Shown one piece after another: positions 1 through 8,808 of a stretch of DNA of 49,973 nucleotides. Each line of letters opens with the position of its first letter. Positions within the stretch are counted from its first letter, which is position 1. Made by a program: the position numbers and the translations under genes. Under the pieces are notes generated by a model. That model was not told where the DNA came from. It ran no database searches and saw only the letters and a program-made list of their open reading frames with translations. The stretch is taken from the NCBI RefSeq assembly GCF_900111165.1, contig NZ_FOGH01000020.1, positions 1 through 49,973 on the forward strand. Reading direction: 5' to 3'. Source of the stretch: Nitrosomonas sp. Nm51. GTDB taxonomy: Bacteria > Pseudomonadota > Gammaproteobacteria > Burkholderiales > Nitrosomonadaceae.

Positions 1-1
1 A

Positions 2-118
2 GCAGGTCGCTGGCCAGCCTTGGTGCGTTATATCATCAGTAAAATTATTGCCAGCAAACCCCAGAAATCACAATTTCTTGATTCATTTCCCGCTACGTTG
101 GCATTTGATTCCAGCTAA
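2..118 (+). CDS. C-terminal end of an unidentified protein (partial)
   Basis: An open frame entering from the left edge encodes about 38 residues and stops at TAA 116-118. It starts AGRWPALVRYIISKII and ends in TLAFDSS. The composition (basic and hydrophobic, no odd codons) is compatible with a real C-terminus, but there is too little to assign a family. It converges on the decayed oxidoreductase gene on the other strand. It could be a chance frame. Confidence 0.3.
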   Translation, partial: AGRWPALVRYIISKIIASKPQKSQFLDSFPATLAFDSS

Positions 119-133
119 CTGAGGAATTTAGGT

Positions 134-1391
134 TCAATGTTTTTTACGCGCGTGTGCAAGCCATTCCTTGCCCTTCAGCATGCCGTTCCAATACAGCCAT
201 GGAAAAACCGTTGTTTTGAAGAACCAGTATAATTTTCTGGACACAGTTGGTTTTAACGGAAAAGTCGGCATTAGCTTGCCGCCAAATCCGAATTCGGCCA
301 AAACGACCTTGCCTTTCTCAACAGCCAGCGGACACGCCCCGTAACCACCGTAAACCAGTGGCAATTCCTCATCCTCCTTATTCACCAGCAGGTTCCCCGC
401 AACGACGACAATCTGTTTTCTGATTGTCACGGCAGTTTTCGCATTCGGCGACGAACAGGCATCGCCAAGCGCAAAGACATTGTCATAGTCGGGATGCTGC
501 AGTGTTTTTTCGTTGACTTTGCAAAATCCGGACGCATCCGCTAACGGACTGTCGCGCAAAAAGTCCGGCGCCACTTGCGGTGGTGTAACATGCAGCATGT
601 CAAACTGTTTCTCTTCCGTGCGTACATTGCCATCTGCGTCTTCGGTTTCAAAACAGGCTGTTTTACGGCGGCCATCCACCCTGACCAGATTTGAATTAAA
701 ACTGAGCCTTGCCTGATACCGCTCAACATAGTCCATCAGCGATGGCACAAAATCCGCCACATCAAATAATACTGCACCAGCGACCAGGTATGCGACGCCA
801 GACGGATTCCTGGGCAGACGATGAGTTGGCGGTAGCCGATTTTACGTCCATCGGCAAGCACTACCAGGTTATTCTTCGGATCGAAAGCGGACGCCTGCGC
901 GTGTATCCATTCCGCGTGTTCCGGCATCACATCGGCCATTCTGCGCACCGTCAGTTCAGCATCATAAGCACCGCCACCGACCAGCGTCCAGGCCGGCTGA
1001 TAATAATGCTTATCACTGGGTTCAATCACCGCGATACGCAAGGCAGGCCACCGTCTGAGCAGACTGGCCGTCACGCCGATGCCTGCGGAGCCGCCACCGA
1101 CCACCACCACATCGAACGCACTCCCCCAGTTGCAGGCATCGGCTGTAGACCGATGCAGCCTGGCTGCTTCATCATCGGATTTTGACATGGCATGCAGCGC
1201 CGTCGCCCGCCTGCCCGAGCCGCAGAATGCCAATACAGGCCCCGGCAGCTCAGCGATCAGCTTACGGAACGCTTCGCTACGTTCTTCCGGTATACCACCC
1301 AGCCGGACCCGGCAATTTCTGTCAAATCATCCACGCCGATCTGACCTGTGACCGACAGTTTTTCGTCCAGCCGGGTAATTTCCACGCCCAT
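134..1391 (-). pseudogene. Decayed DUF442-sulfide:quinone reductase fusion
   Basis: This is the remnant of a fusion gene whose intact form joins an N-terminal DUF442/phosphatase-like domain to an FAD/NAD(P)-dependent SQR-type oxidoreductase. It starts at ATG 1389-1391 behind a strong AGGAG, and the first frame gives a DUF442 start (TRLDEKLSVTGQIGVDDL), then stops. Homology resumes in another frame with ELPGPVLAFCGSGRRA, which holds the C-x-S-G-x-R loop, so roughly 45 residues of the domain are missing. The Rossmann motif VVVGGGSAGIG follows. Near 760-800 a second deletion and frame change removes the middle of the SQR. The C-terminal third (ALGDACSSPNAKTA, then an LYWF-rich tail) is open to TGA 134-136. 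Two frame breaks and two deletions make function very unlikely. It lies 109 bp downstream of the ArsR-type regulator on the same strand. Confidence 0.85.
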
Positions 1392-1500
1392 GATTTTCTC
1401 CTGTTAAACGTTTGCGCTCGCATTATTGAACCCATATTCCAGACCTGCGCACGCATATAGAAAACGTGTCCTTATCGTACCGGATTGGTATGGCACGCTG

Positions 1501-1845
1501 TTAATCTTTTGCGCGCTGAACGCAATAAAGTTCAAACAATGTCTGCATGATACGCATAGCCTCCATACTGGCCAGACTGTAATAAATGTATTTTCCCTGA
1601 CGATCCGTCGTTACCAGCCCCTCTTCACGCAACACTGTAAGCTGCTGAGAAAGCGTTGGCTGACGGATATCCAGCAAAGCTTCCAGTTCTCCCACATTTC
1701 TTGCACCCTGGCTAAGCTGGCATAAGATAAGGAGGCGATCCTCGTTTGCCAGCGCCTTCAAAGTCGCGCATGCCTGTGATGCCGATTCACGCACGGCTTC
1801 CATGTCAGGCAGCGCCAAATCTGTTTTAATTGATCCACTATTCAT
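1501..1845 (-). CDS. bigR: ArsR/SmtB-family repressor, BigR/SqrR type
   Basis: A 114-residue winged-helix repressor. The N-terminus is followed by ALANEDRLLILCQL and the recognition helix region IRQPTLSQQLTVLREEGLV, then GKYIYYSL. Cysteines are at residues 42 and 108, the same numbering as the sulfur-sensing pair known in BigR of Xylella and Agrobacterium, where persulfides cause a disulfide and release DNA. Metal-binding residues of classic ArsR (CVCDLC) are absent. It is divergent from the persulfide dioxygenase gene (230 bp between them) and heads the strand carrying the decayed SQR. Most likely it represses both directions in the absence of sulfide or persulfide. A generic ArsR regulator is the alternative. 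Confidence 0.85.
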   Translation of the reverse strand: MNSGSIKTDLALPDMEAVRESASQACATLKALANEDRLLILCQLSQGARNVGELEALLDIRQPTLSQQLTVLREEGLVTTDRQGKYIYYSLASMEAMRIMQTLFELYCVQRAKD

Positions 1846-1985
1846 GGGTTGCCCGCAGCATTATCGACACATCTACTGCGACGTGCCATCCACTTTAACC
1901 CGGTCTCGAATGTCATACGCATACCCCTAAATACATTTGATTATAGCAATATTCATCAAACAAAATATGTTTCAATGAAATATTG

Positions 1986-2014
1986 AATAATGATATATAT
2001 TTTGATATATTATT
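1986..2014. promoter_or_regulatory. Probable BigR operator/promoter region
   Basis: The intergenic region between the divergent regulator and dioxygenase genes is very AT-rich. It contains an imperfect dyad with repeated TGATATAT half-sites at 1991 and 2003. BigR boxes in other proteobacteria are AT-rich palindromes in the same position. The binding assignment is inference. Confidence 0.4.
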
Positions 2015-2076
2015 GTCAAGCGCCTAACAAATAGACCAATTAAACAGACCAATCCTGTTAAATAATGGAGGTTAAG

Positions 2077-2937
2077 ATGTCACCCAATATCAATCCGTTT
2101 TTCGATACCACAACCAGCACAATCAGTTATGTTGTGTATGATGAAATGACCGGCAGTTGCGCTGTTATCGATCCGGTTCTCGATTATGATCCCAGATCCG
2201 GGCGTATTCGCACAACATTCGCCGATAAACTGATTGCATTCATTCAGCGGCAGCAACTCCATGCCGAGTGGATACTTGAAACACATGCACATGCCGACCA
2301 TCTATCATCCGCGTGTTACATCAAAAAGAAGCTGGGCGGCAGAACCGGCATTGGCGGACATATTCCTACGGTGCAGGCGACCTTTAAAAAAATCTTCAAC
2401 CTGGGTGACGAATTCATGCCGGACGGACATCATTTCGATCATTTGTTCGCCGGCGAGGAAATATTCCAGATTGGAAAACTGACTGCCAAAGCACTATTTG
2501 TTCCCGGCCATACACCGGCCGACATGGCATATCAAATCGACGATGCAATTTTTGTGGGCGACACATTGTTTATGCCGGATGCCGGCACCGCACGCGCCGA
2601 CTTTCCAGGTGGCGATGCACAAACGCTGTATCGCTCTATCCAAAAAATACTGGCTTATCCACCGCAAACCCGGCTACTCATGTGCCACGACTATCCGCCG
2701 AACGGCCGAGATCCTTTGTGGGAAACAACTGTCGCTCAACAGCGCGCGGAAAATATCCATGTGCATGACGGTATCGATGAGCAAACATTTATTGAAATGC
2801 GCAGCAACAGAGATGCGGCACTTGAAGCGCCTGCATTGTTATTGCCCGCAATACAAACCAATATCCGGGCCGGCGAATTACCACCGCCCGAAAATAATGG
2901 AATATCCTATTTCAAAATACCCATCAAAACGGCCTGA
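2077..2937 (+). CDS. Persulfide dioxygenase (MBL fold, ETHE1/Blh-like)
   Basis: A 286-residue metallo-beta-lactamase-fold protein predicted to oxidise glutathione persulfide to sulfite with a mononuclear iron. Visible motifs are the HxHxDH metal site (ETHAHADHLSS), VPGHTPAD, the FVGDTLFMPD segment with the bridging Asp, an ARADFPGGDA stretch typical of this family and LMCHDYPP with the last metal His. The start is placed at ATG 2077 because GGAGG lies 5 bp upstream. An in-frame ATG at 2065 has no ribosome site. The gene is divergent from the BigR-type regulator, as in known bigR-blh loci. It is intact although the SQR gene expected to feed it is broken. No rhodanese fusion is present. Confidence 0.88.
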   Translation: MSPNINPFFDTTTSTISYVVYDEMTGSCAVIDPVLDYDPRSGRIRTTFADKLIAFIQRQQLHAEWILETHAHADHLSSACYIKKKLGGRTGIGGHIPTVQATFKKIFNLGDEFMPDGHHFDHLFAGEEIFQIGKLTAKALFVPGHTPADMAYQIDDAIFVGDTLFMPDAGTARADFPGGDAQTLYRSIQKILAYPPQTRLLMCHDYPPNGRDPLWETTVAQQRAENIHVHDGIDEQTFIEMRSNRDAALEAPALLLPAIQTNIRAGELPPPENNGISYFKIPIKTA

Positions 2938-3065
2938 TGATCGAACATACACATCCGCATTTAGATTGAGGAGACTATCATCCCAAATGTAATCGGAGCC
3001 GGCGGCATACGTGCATGCGACTGTCATGCCGCATGTGCGTAAAACGATAACAACGTACGCAGTGG

Positions 3066-3692
3066 TTACTCAATAATTCTTTTCAGCGACCTTAGATCAG
3101 GGGCGCTGTCTAAATCTGTTTTATTAAATGTAAATAAAAGCAAGACAGTGTAATTGTTATAAAACGTCTCAGTTAAATAGGACGGTGTTGCATGCATAAA
3201 GCGACCGGACGGCAATTCATAAATATTCAAAGAGAAATTTGCATATCCTATTTGGCTCTGCGATTTATAGATAGACAGCTCGGGTATGGAGATCGGAAGA
3301 AGAGTACCGCTAATCTGCGGCATACCAAAAAATACCTCGCCATATTCGGTGCCTAATGAATTGACGACGATATTTATACGATATTGCGCATCCTGCGGAC
3401 TCTCCAGTATATAGCCTTGCTTTCCCAACCAATTACCCACTACCTCTCCCACGAAAGCGCTGTCTTTACTAAGCCCTGTCGTTTTCAACGTCACTTTCGC
3501 GCCGTCTGGAATCGGCACAAAACTGTATTCCTGCCGGGTCAGGCTTCTTGAAACAGCTTCACTCTGAAGCAATTGCTCGATTGCAGCTCTGGATGACTGC
3601 GTCGTTTTCTGCGTTGTCGAACAGGCTGATGCCAATAATAAAGAAATTCCCAAAACCGATAACCTTGTTGTTATTCTTTTTGTTAACTGCAT
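3066..3692 (-). CDS. Putative outer-membrane lipoprotein of unknown function
   Basis: A 208-residue protein with a lipoprotein signal: basic start, hydrophobic LSVLGISLLLASA, then lipobox ASAC with Cys near residue 24. The mature part begins Ser/Thr/Gln-rich, followed by RAAIEQLLQSEAVSRSL, a mixed alpha/beta region and a hydrophobic NYTVLLLFTFN near the C-terminus. It resembles small DUF6655-like lipoproteins, but I cannot assign the family securely. It has no close co-oriented partner. The MITE A copy lies upstream of its start. Confidence 0.7.
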   Translation of the reverse strand: MQLTKRITTRLSVLGISLLLASACSTTQKTTQSSRAAIEQLLQSEAVSRSLTRQEYSFVPIPDGAKVTLKTTGLSKDSAFVGEVVGNWLGKQGYILESPQDAQYRINIVVNSLGTEYGEVFFGMPQISGTLLPISIPELSIYKSQSQIGYANFSLNIYELPSGRFMHATPSYLTETFYNNYTVLLLFTFNKTDLDSAPDLRSLKRIIE

Positions 3693-3796
3693 TTTTTATG
3701 ATTCCCATATATTCAGTGTTCTGTTGCAATGTGCATGTTGAATAGGGAGCAATACAAACCCTATTTTCACCCTGTCTGCTCAACCCAAATTTCCCA

Positions 3797-3956
3797 AGGA
3801 GTCGTGAATAAATAAGCGTGACAATCGGGCGCGCCTGGCGGGATGCAATGCAAGGCGGGAGGATGAGCATGGCACAGGCTATGGCGATGACGAACAACAC
3901 CGCAGCGTGCCCGCCAGATGCGATCCGGGTGTTACAGTTATTTATGAACGACTCCT
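3797..3956. mobile_element. MITE family A, copy 1
   Basis: A 160-bp non-coding element with imperfect terminal inverted repeats. The left end AGGAGTCGTGAATAAATAA pairs with the right end TTATTTATGAACGACTCCT. The inverted relation continues inward around CTGGCGGGATGC and its partner near 3905-3921, so a transcript could fold into a long hairpin. A second copy of nearly equal length is at 13703-13863, about 93% identical by eye. It sits in the roughly 580-bp gap between the lipoprotein gene and the next gene. No clear target duplication. No transposase is present, so mobilisation in trans is inferred. Confidence 0.8.
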
Positions 3957-4056
3957 AAGCATATGTGAAGAACTTCACACCGATTCTTGCACAAACAGGC
4001 CTATAATGTTTGTTGCGCAGGAAAAAAATACGTATTACTATTTCCATATGTTAAAA

Positions 4057-4095
4057 AAGAATGCTGACAGCGCAGCATCAACAAACAGCATTCTT
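4057..4095. other. Stem-loop with 10-bp perfect arms
   Basis: AAGAATGCTG at 4057-4066 is the exact inverse of CAGCATTCTT at 4086-4095, with a 19-nt loop. A run of T follows on the minus-strand transcript, so it resembles a terminator in that direction. No minus-strand gene lies to its right. The rest of the gap 3957-4271 holds no convincing gene. Confidence 0.4.
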
Positions 4096-4271
4096 CGCAA
4101 AAAGAAAAATTACAAACACGTTTGCCGATGATTCGATAGACCTCGTACATGGGCGCGCTTTATCGGCTTTAAAATAATGCTTTGATTAAACGTCTTCAAA
4201 AAACGAAACAAACAAATATGTAAAACCTGAATTTACCACCGTTAAAAACTCATCCGACCAAGGAGCTTTTT

Positions 4272-4913
4272 ATGTCAAATATCGCAGGTAAAGCGTACGC
4301 CATGAATGTTATTACACCGATCCGGTGGTACATGACCTGGATTAACAAGCTCATTTTTAAAACCGCGCTAAGCAACCCTTCAACACTGAAAGGTTTGGTC
4401 ACTCTATCGCTTATCCATTATGCACGCTGGGTGATTATTCCGCGGGATGGTTTTCCGCGGCTTGACCCGAGTCAGCCCAAAGAAGAACTGAATTATTCCT
4501 ACATGCTTTTTTTCAGTAATTTTAACGGCAGCTGGGACCAGTATGTCGACTCTTTTACTTTCGCCATTCCATCCGGGCTTGATTTATTCTGGAAATGGAA
4601 CGTCCGTTACCCCAAATCCGTTCCGCTGACGCCGTTTCATAACTATATTCGCCACAATCAGATTGATACAGCGCATTACTACAACGCGTATCCAATGGCG
4701 TCCTCCAACGATGTTAAATCCGCGCAGAAAATCAAAAAGGCATTGATTAATTTTAACACCGCATCCGCCGACAAACCCCCCGAGGAATTTCTTAACGATT
4801 ACAACAAACTGCTCAACGACATGCAACACCATTTCGGTGACATGAAGCCAACGCCTATCGTCAGCTTGTCAGCAGATGCCGTCAGAAAACGCTATCTGCA
4901 AATCCCGGAATAA
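4272..4913 (+). CDS. Unknown protein A of the DyP/P450 cassette
   Basis: A 213-residue protein whose family I cannot name. AAGGAG lies 6 bp before ATG 4272. The N-terminal third has a hydrophobic or amphipathic stretch (TPIRWYMTWINKLIF, later LVTLSLIHYARW) but no clear signal peptide. The core motif FFSNFNGSWDQYVDSF, followed later by a W, an F and an I-D pair (RHNQIDTAHYYN), is repeated in the next gene, so the two products look like diverged relatives. Families with this F-x-G-x-x-D-x-Y motif have been seen by me near heme peroxidases; that is recollection, not proof. It is the first gene of a six-gene co-oriented run with short spacings. Role unknown. Confidence 0.75.
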   Translation: MSNIAGKAYAMNVITPIRWYMTWINKLIFKTALSNPSTLKGLVTLSLIHYARWVIIPRDGFPRLDPSQPKEELNYSYMLFFSNFNGSWDQYVDSFTFAIPSGLDLFWKWNVRYPKSVPLTPFHNYIRHNQIDTAHYYNAYPMASSNDVKSAQKIKKALINFNTASADKPPEEFLNDYNKLLNDMQHHFGDMKPTPIVSLSADAVRKRYLQIPE

Positions 4914-4938
4914 TTCATCTGATCATAAGGAAATTCAC

Positions 4939-5646
4939 ATGGCAACTAAAAGTGGAAATGCAACAGCGCTAACGGTACTATCCCCTATCAAAAACGGAAT
5001 ACTGAACCAGGTGTCTTTTGCCGATATCACACGCGAACGGTGCCTGCGCCTGCCCATTCATGAAAAGAGCCCTTTGTCCAAAGTACCCAATACCTATCTT
5101 GCGCGGCTGTTTATTCTTGACGATGTGTATTACGAATCACTTCCCGCGAATGACAAGGTATTCAATTTCTCGGATATCACATCTCTTTTTTCAGATTCCG
5201 CCCGAAAAAAAGCGTTGCCGCGCAAAGACCATTTAAAGTCCAAATATCTTGTATTCTCCAGCAGTTTTTATGGCGATCTTGACGAATATCTGAGGGGCAT
5301 GTGGGATAACTGGTCGTATGTTGACCATGAAGGCAATCAGCGCGACGTCCGTCATATCTGGGAGTATTGTGTCGCATTCGACCGGGTCACCGACAGCGCC
5401 GGTTTTATTCACTATATCAAACGATGTCAGCTTGATGCCAGTCTGTTTTTCAACGGCTCGACCGACGATTCCCTGCAGGATCAGCTCAAAGCGCTTTATT
5501 TAAAGCAGGAATTCACCCGGTTCGCAGTCGAGCACCAGGGAAAAGGCGCAGCTGAAATACAACAGGCGTTCAAAGCGTTCATTGAACGCGCACAACCGGA
5601 AAACCTGGCCTCACCGACCTGGCCGCCCGGAAAATCGACACCCTGA
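4939..5646 (+). CDS. Unknown protein B of the DyP/P450 cassette
   Basis: A 235-residue protein starting at ATG 4939 behind AAGGAAA, 25 bp after protein A. It has no signal peptide or membrane segment. The central FSSSFYGDLDEYLRGMW matches FFSNFNGSWDQYVDSF of protein A. Both then show an aromatic-rich segment and a conserved I-x(4)-x-D pattern (HYIKRCQLDASLFFNG here). The C-terminus is Pro-rich (SPTWPPGKSTP). The tandem arrangement suggests an old duplication or a heteromeric pair. The position immediately upstream of the DyP peroxidase suggests a partner or an enzyme acting on the same substrate. Function is not recognised. Confidence 0.72.
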   Translation: MATKSGNATALTVLSPIKNGILNQVSFADITRERCLRLPIHEKSPLSKVPNTYLARLFILDDVYYESLPANDKVFNFSDITSLFSDSARKKALPRKDHLKSKYLVFSSSFYGDLDEYLRGMWDNWSYVDHEGNQRDVRHIWEYCVAFDRVTDSAGFIHYIKRCQLDASLFFNGSTDDSLQDQLKALYLKQEFTRFAVEHQGKGAAEIQQAFKAFIERAQPENLASPTWPPGKSTP

Positions 5647-5725
5647 CCATTTTCCGGCCAGCCGGGCTTTTTCAACTGTCAACTCTCGATTTGTCAATTA
5701 TTCACCTCAAAAAGAGCGATCAAAC

Positions 5726-7246
5726 ATGACACAACAACTTGATTTATCAGATATTCAGGGTAATGTTATCAAGGCATACGGCAGATATAACTTTCAGAAA
5801 GCACGCTATTTATTTCTACGGATTGATGACGGTGAAAAGGGCCGCAAATTTATCGGCGCAATCACCACCAAGGTAACATCAGCCCTGCCCTGGGGCAAGC
5901 CAGGAGACGGATCGGCACCTCCCATACCGCAGGCCACCACCAATGTTGCTTTTACTTTTAACGGTTTGCAGGCTCTGGAAATTCCCACTGCTTCCCAGAG
6001 AGGGTTTCCGGAAGATTTCATCATGGGCATGGCCAAACGCAAGGACATTCTGGGTGACGACGGCCCCAGCGATCCCGCAAACTGGGATAAAGTCTGGAAA
6101 GAAAAAGTGCATGTCTGGATCTCGATTAACGGTCAGTCGATTGACGCGGTCAAAAAGCGTTATGACTGGATTCAGGAACAGATCGAAGCTTCCAATGGCG
6201 GCGTGGTGCTGTTGACCGGACACCGCGGCGAAAAAGGCGAAGACAGCCTGCCTTATCAGGATGCCAGCGTATTATACGATGCTACCGGCATGCCCGTCCC
6301 AAAAGAACATTTCGGCTATACCGACGGCATTGGCGACCCTGTTTTTGAAGGACAGACCAATGTAGCAGCACGTGTCCTGGGGCGCGGCAAATTAATGCGT
6401 GACGGCACCTGGCTGCCGCTGGCGACCGGAGAGTTTCTGCTCGGACATGTGGACGAAGCGATGGAATACCCGAAAACCGCCCCTTCGCCCTGGCTGCTTG
6501 CGCACAATGGCACTTTCATGGTCTATCGCAAACTCCATGAAAATGTGGGAACGTTCAACCGATTCCTCGACGAACAAAGCCAGATTTTTGACGGCAGCAA
6601 GGAAATGCTGGCAGCCAAGTTCGCCGGCCGCTGGCGCGACAACGGCGCGCCGGTCGTGCATGCGCCGGATGATGTCGGCAAAGCTGAATGGGATAGACGC
6701 TATGCCGCAGCTGATGACGCCGGCAAAAAAAAGATGCTGACAGATTTTACCTACAATGAAGACATTCATGGCGCAAAATGCCCCTTCAGTGCGCATCTGC
6801 GCCGCATCAATCCACGCGGATCGCTGGAATTCGGCGTCAGCAACGCCTATGACACGCCTGGCGCACTGGTCAATCGCCGCCGTATTCTGCGACGGGGGCT
6901 GCCTTACGGAGAAGTCAAAGACCCAGCCCGCGACGACGGCAACCATGGCATTATTTTCATGGCGCTGAACGCGGACATTCAACGTCAGTTTGAATTCGTC
7001 CAGCAACAATGGATCAACTATGCCAACGATTTTAAGGAGGGCAACGACAAGGAAGTTCTGCTGGGTAATCATGATGCAAATAATCCGGGCAAAGTTGTAC
7101 TGGCCGCTGAGCCGGGATCAGGCAAACCGCCGCACTTTGTCAGCAATATCCCGCGTCTGGTCGAAACGCGTGGCGGTGATTATTTTTTCATACCGAGCAT
7201 AACGGCCCTTAAATTGATCGCTGGCGGCATTGTCGATCCAACCTAA
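5726..7246 (+). CDS. DyP-type heme peroxidase
   Basis: A 506-residue dye-decolorizing-type peroxidase, predicted to reduce hydrogen or organic peroxides while oxidising an organic substrate. Signature features are the GxxDG distal motif (FGYTDGIGDP, around residue 200), the CPFSAHLRRINPR segment with the likely proximal His, and RRRILRRGLPYG with the conserved Arg. The N-terminus reads LDLSDIQGNVIKAYGRY, typical of the longer DyP class. No Tat or Sec signal is visible, so it is probably cytoplasmic and not an encapsulin cargo (no encapsulin gene nearby). It lies 79 bp after protein B and 93 bp before the P450. The physiological substrate is unknown; the neighbourhood suggests lipid-derived peroxides. 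Confidence 0.9.
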   Translation: MTQQLDLSDIQGNVIKAYGRYNFQKARYLFLRIDDGEKGRKFIGAITTKVTSALPWGKPGDGSAPPIPQATTNVAFTFNGLQALEIPTASQRGFPEDFIMGMAKRKDILGDDGPSDPANWDKVWKEKVHVWISINGQSIDAVKKRYDWIQEQIEASNGGVVLLTGHRGEKGEDSLPYQDASVLYDATGMPVPKEHFGYTDGIGDPVFEGQTNVAARVLGRGKLMRDGTWLPLATGEFLLGHVDEAMEYPKTAPSPWLLAHNGTFMVYRKLHENVGTFNRFLDEQSQIFDGSKEMLAAKFAGRWRDNGAPVVHAPDDVGKAEWDRRYAAADDAGKKKMLTDFTYNEDIHGAKCPFSAHLRRINPRGSLEFGVSNAYDTPGALVNRRRILRRGLPYGEVKDPARDDGNHGIIFMALNADIQRQFEFVQQQWINYANDFKEGNDKEVLLGNHDANNPGKVVLAAEPGSGKPPHFVSNIPRLVETRGGDYFFIPSITALKLIAGGIVDPT

Positions 7247-7339
7247 TCACATCAGGGTACTTATTATAATGCCGGATCCGTGCCGGCTATCAGTAGCATG
7301 CTGCATATACGTTAACGCACAATCACTGGAGCTTTAACC

Positions 7340-8536
7340 ATGGCCAAAGCCACAACAATCAACGAAAAACTGACCGCGTGGGCGTTTAAGCATCTCGACG
7401 GGATTTTTACGATTCTGCGGGTGATCAAGCCTACTGTCGTATTTAAGGGAAATGCGGTGGTCACCCGTTTTGACGATGTCACGGAAGTATTGAACCGTGA
7501 CTGGATATTTCAGGTGCCGTATGCAGAAAAAATGCATAAAGTCACGAACGGCAGCAATTTTTTTCTGGGCATGCAAAACACCGGACAATATACGCGCGAT
7601 GTGTCCAATATGCGCATTGCCGCCCGCCGCGAAGACATTGACGCAATTATCAAGCCGTTTGTCGATAAAACAAGTGAAGAGATTCTGAAAAATACCGCCG
7701 GCAGAATGGATGTGGTTCAGCAATTGACGCGCGTTGTGCCGACACGCCTGATCGGCGAATACTTTGGCACGCCCGGCTGGAACGAAACGGAATTTACCGA
7801 CGCGGCGACAATTATGTTCCAGTACCTGTTTTACCCTGATGATCCCGAAGTTGAAGAAAAAGCCCTCAAAGCTGCCGAACAGACGCGCGGCTATCTCGAC
7901 CAGGTCATTGCCGAGAGAAAAACCGATCCCGCCGACAGAGACGATGTTCTGGGCCGCTGCCTGAAACTGCAGCAGGCGGGCATGCCCGGCATGGCGGATA
8001 TTGACATCCGGAACAATCTGATCGGCCTGATTATCGGCGCGATTCCAACCACATCGAAAAGCGCCGCGGTTACGTTGAATCATCTGTTTGACAATCCGGA
8101 ATTACTCGTTGAGGCACAACAGGCCGCACGCGCCGATGAGGACGAAAAGCTGGTCCAGTTCGTTCTCGAAAGTCTGCGTCTAAACCCGTTTGCTGCCGGC
8201 ATTCAACGCGTCTGCGCCGAAGATTATGTGGTCGCGAGGGGTACGCTGAGATCGGCAACCATACCCAAAGGCACGCGCGTGCTGGCTGCAACACAGTCGG
8301 CCATGAAAGACGGACGTAAAATCAAGAGGCCCAAAGAATTCCGCCTTGACCGTCCTGCCTACAGCTATATGCATTTCGGCTTTGGCCTGCACACCTGTTT
8401 TGGCCAGTATATCAACCTGACGCAGATTCCGGGTATTGTCAAAGCGGTTTTGAAGCAGAATAGTTTGCGCCGCGTTACCGACATGGTCGTTGAAGAACCG
8501 TTTCCTGTCAGTCTTGAAATTGAATACGACAACTAG
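7340..8536 (+). CDS. Cytochrome P450, soluble bacterial type
   Basis: A 398-residue P450 without a membrane anchor. The heme-binding loop FGFGLHTCFGQ carries the thiolate Cys at residue 353, the K-helix has ExxR (LESLRLN), and a PERF-like segment precedes the Cys loop. The I-helix reads IIGAIPTTSKSA: the usual acidic residue before the Thr is Pro, so the acid-alcohol pair for O2 activation is incomplete. That is seen in P450s that rearrange or use peroxides, which fits the adjacent peroxidase. GGAG precedes the ATG. No ferredoxin or reductase gene lies nearby. The stop codon TAG lies inside the CTAG where a MITE B copy begins. Confidence 0.9.
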   Translation: MAKATTINEKLTAWAFKHLDGIFTILRVIKPTVVFKGNAVVTRFDDVTEVLNRDWIFQVPYAEKMHKVTNGSNFFLGMQNTGQYTRDVSNMRIAARREDIDAIIKPFVDKTSEEILKNTAGRMDVVQQLTRVVPTRLIGEYFGTPGWNETEFTDAATIMFQYLFYPDDPEVEEKALKAAEQTRGYLDQVIAERKTDPADRDDVLGRCLKLQQAGMPGMADIDIRNNLIGLIIGAIPTTSKSAAVTLNHLFDNPELLVEAQQAARADEDEKLVQFVLESLRLNPFAAGIQRVCAEDYVVARGTLRSATIPKGTRVLAATQSAMKDGRKIKRPKEFRLDRPAYSYMHFGFGLHTCFGQYINLTQIPGIVKAVLKQNSLRRVTDMVVEEPFPVSLEIEYDN

Positions 8537-8760
8537 TACTCATATCAATATGATATCGCCGTCAGCATACATGGCAAGGCACAACGCAGAGCATGGACGC
8601 TGACAAGCTCACCCACAGGGCGTTACCATGGTGTCCTGTAACTACGTTACAGTACTTGAAAAGGGAGCAATCCTTTCCTGCGTGCTGCGCCTTGTTGCAT
8701 AGCACCGCGATAACGCTGTACACGGCAATAGCATATTGATAGAGTACCAAGAGTACTAGA
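8533..8760. mobile_element. MITE family B, copy 1
   Basis: A non-coding hairpin element of about 228 bp bounded by CTAG at both ends. The left CTAG overlaps the TAG stop of the P450. The internal blocks GCTGACAAGCTCACCC, TTGAAAAGGGAGCAA and the right arm CGCTGTACACGGCAATA match the copies at 39513 and 43000. The left arm is more diverged here, and the right end carries an extra AGTACCA duplication. Confidence 0.8.
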
Positions 8761-8808
8761 GCCCAGGGTCTTCCTATTGATTAACAACACAAAGTGCGTA
8801 AAAAAGCG

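Noticed and set aside
2938..3065. Short frame after the dioxygenase reading IPNVIGAGGIRACDC
   Set aside because: Only about 20 residues with no proper start; could be the trace of a lost gene but cannot be supported.
6392..7072. 226-residue minus-strand frame inside the DyP gene
   Set aside because: Antisense shadow of a conserved peroxidase; no ribosome site or family signal.
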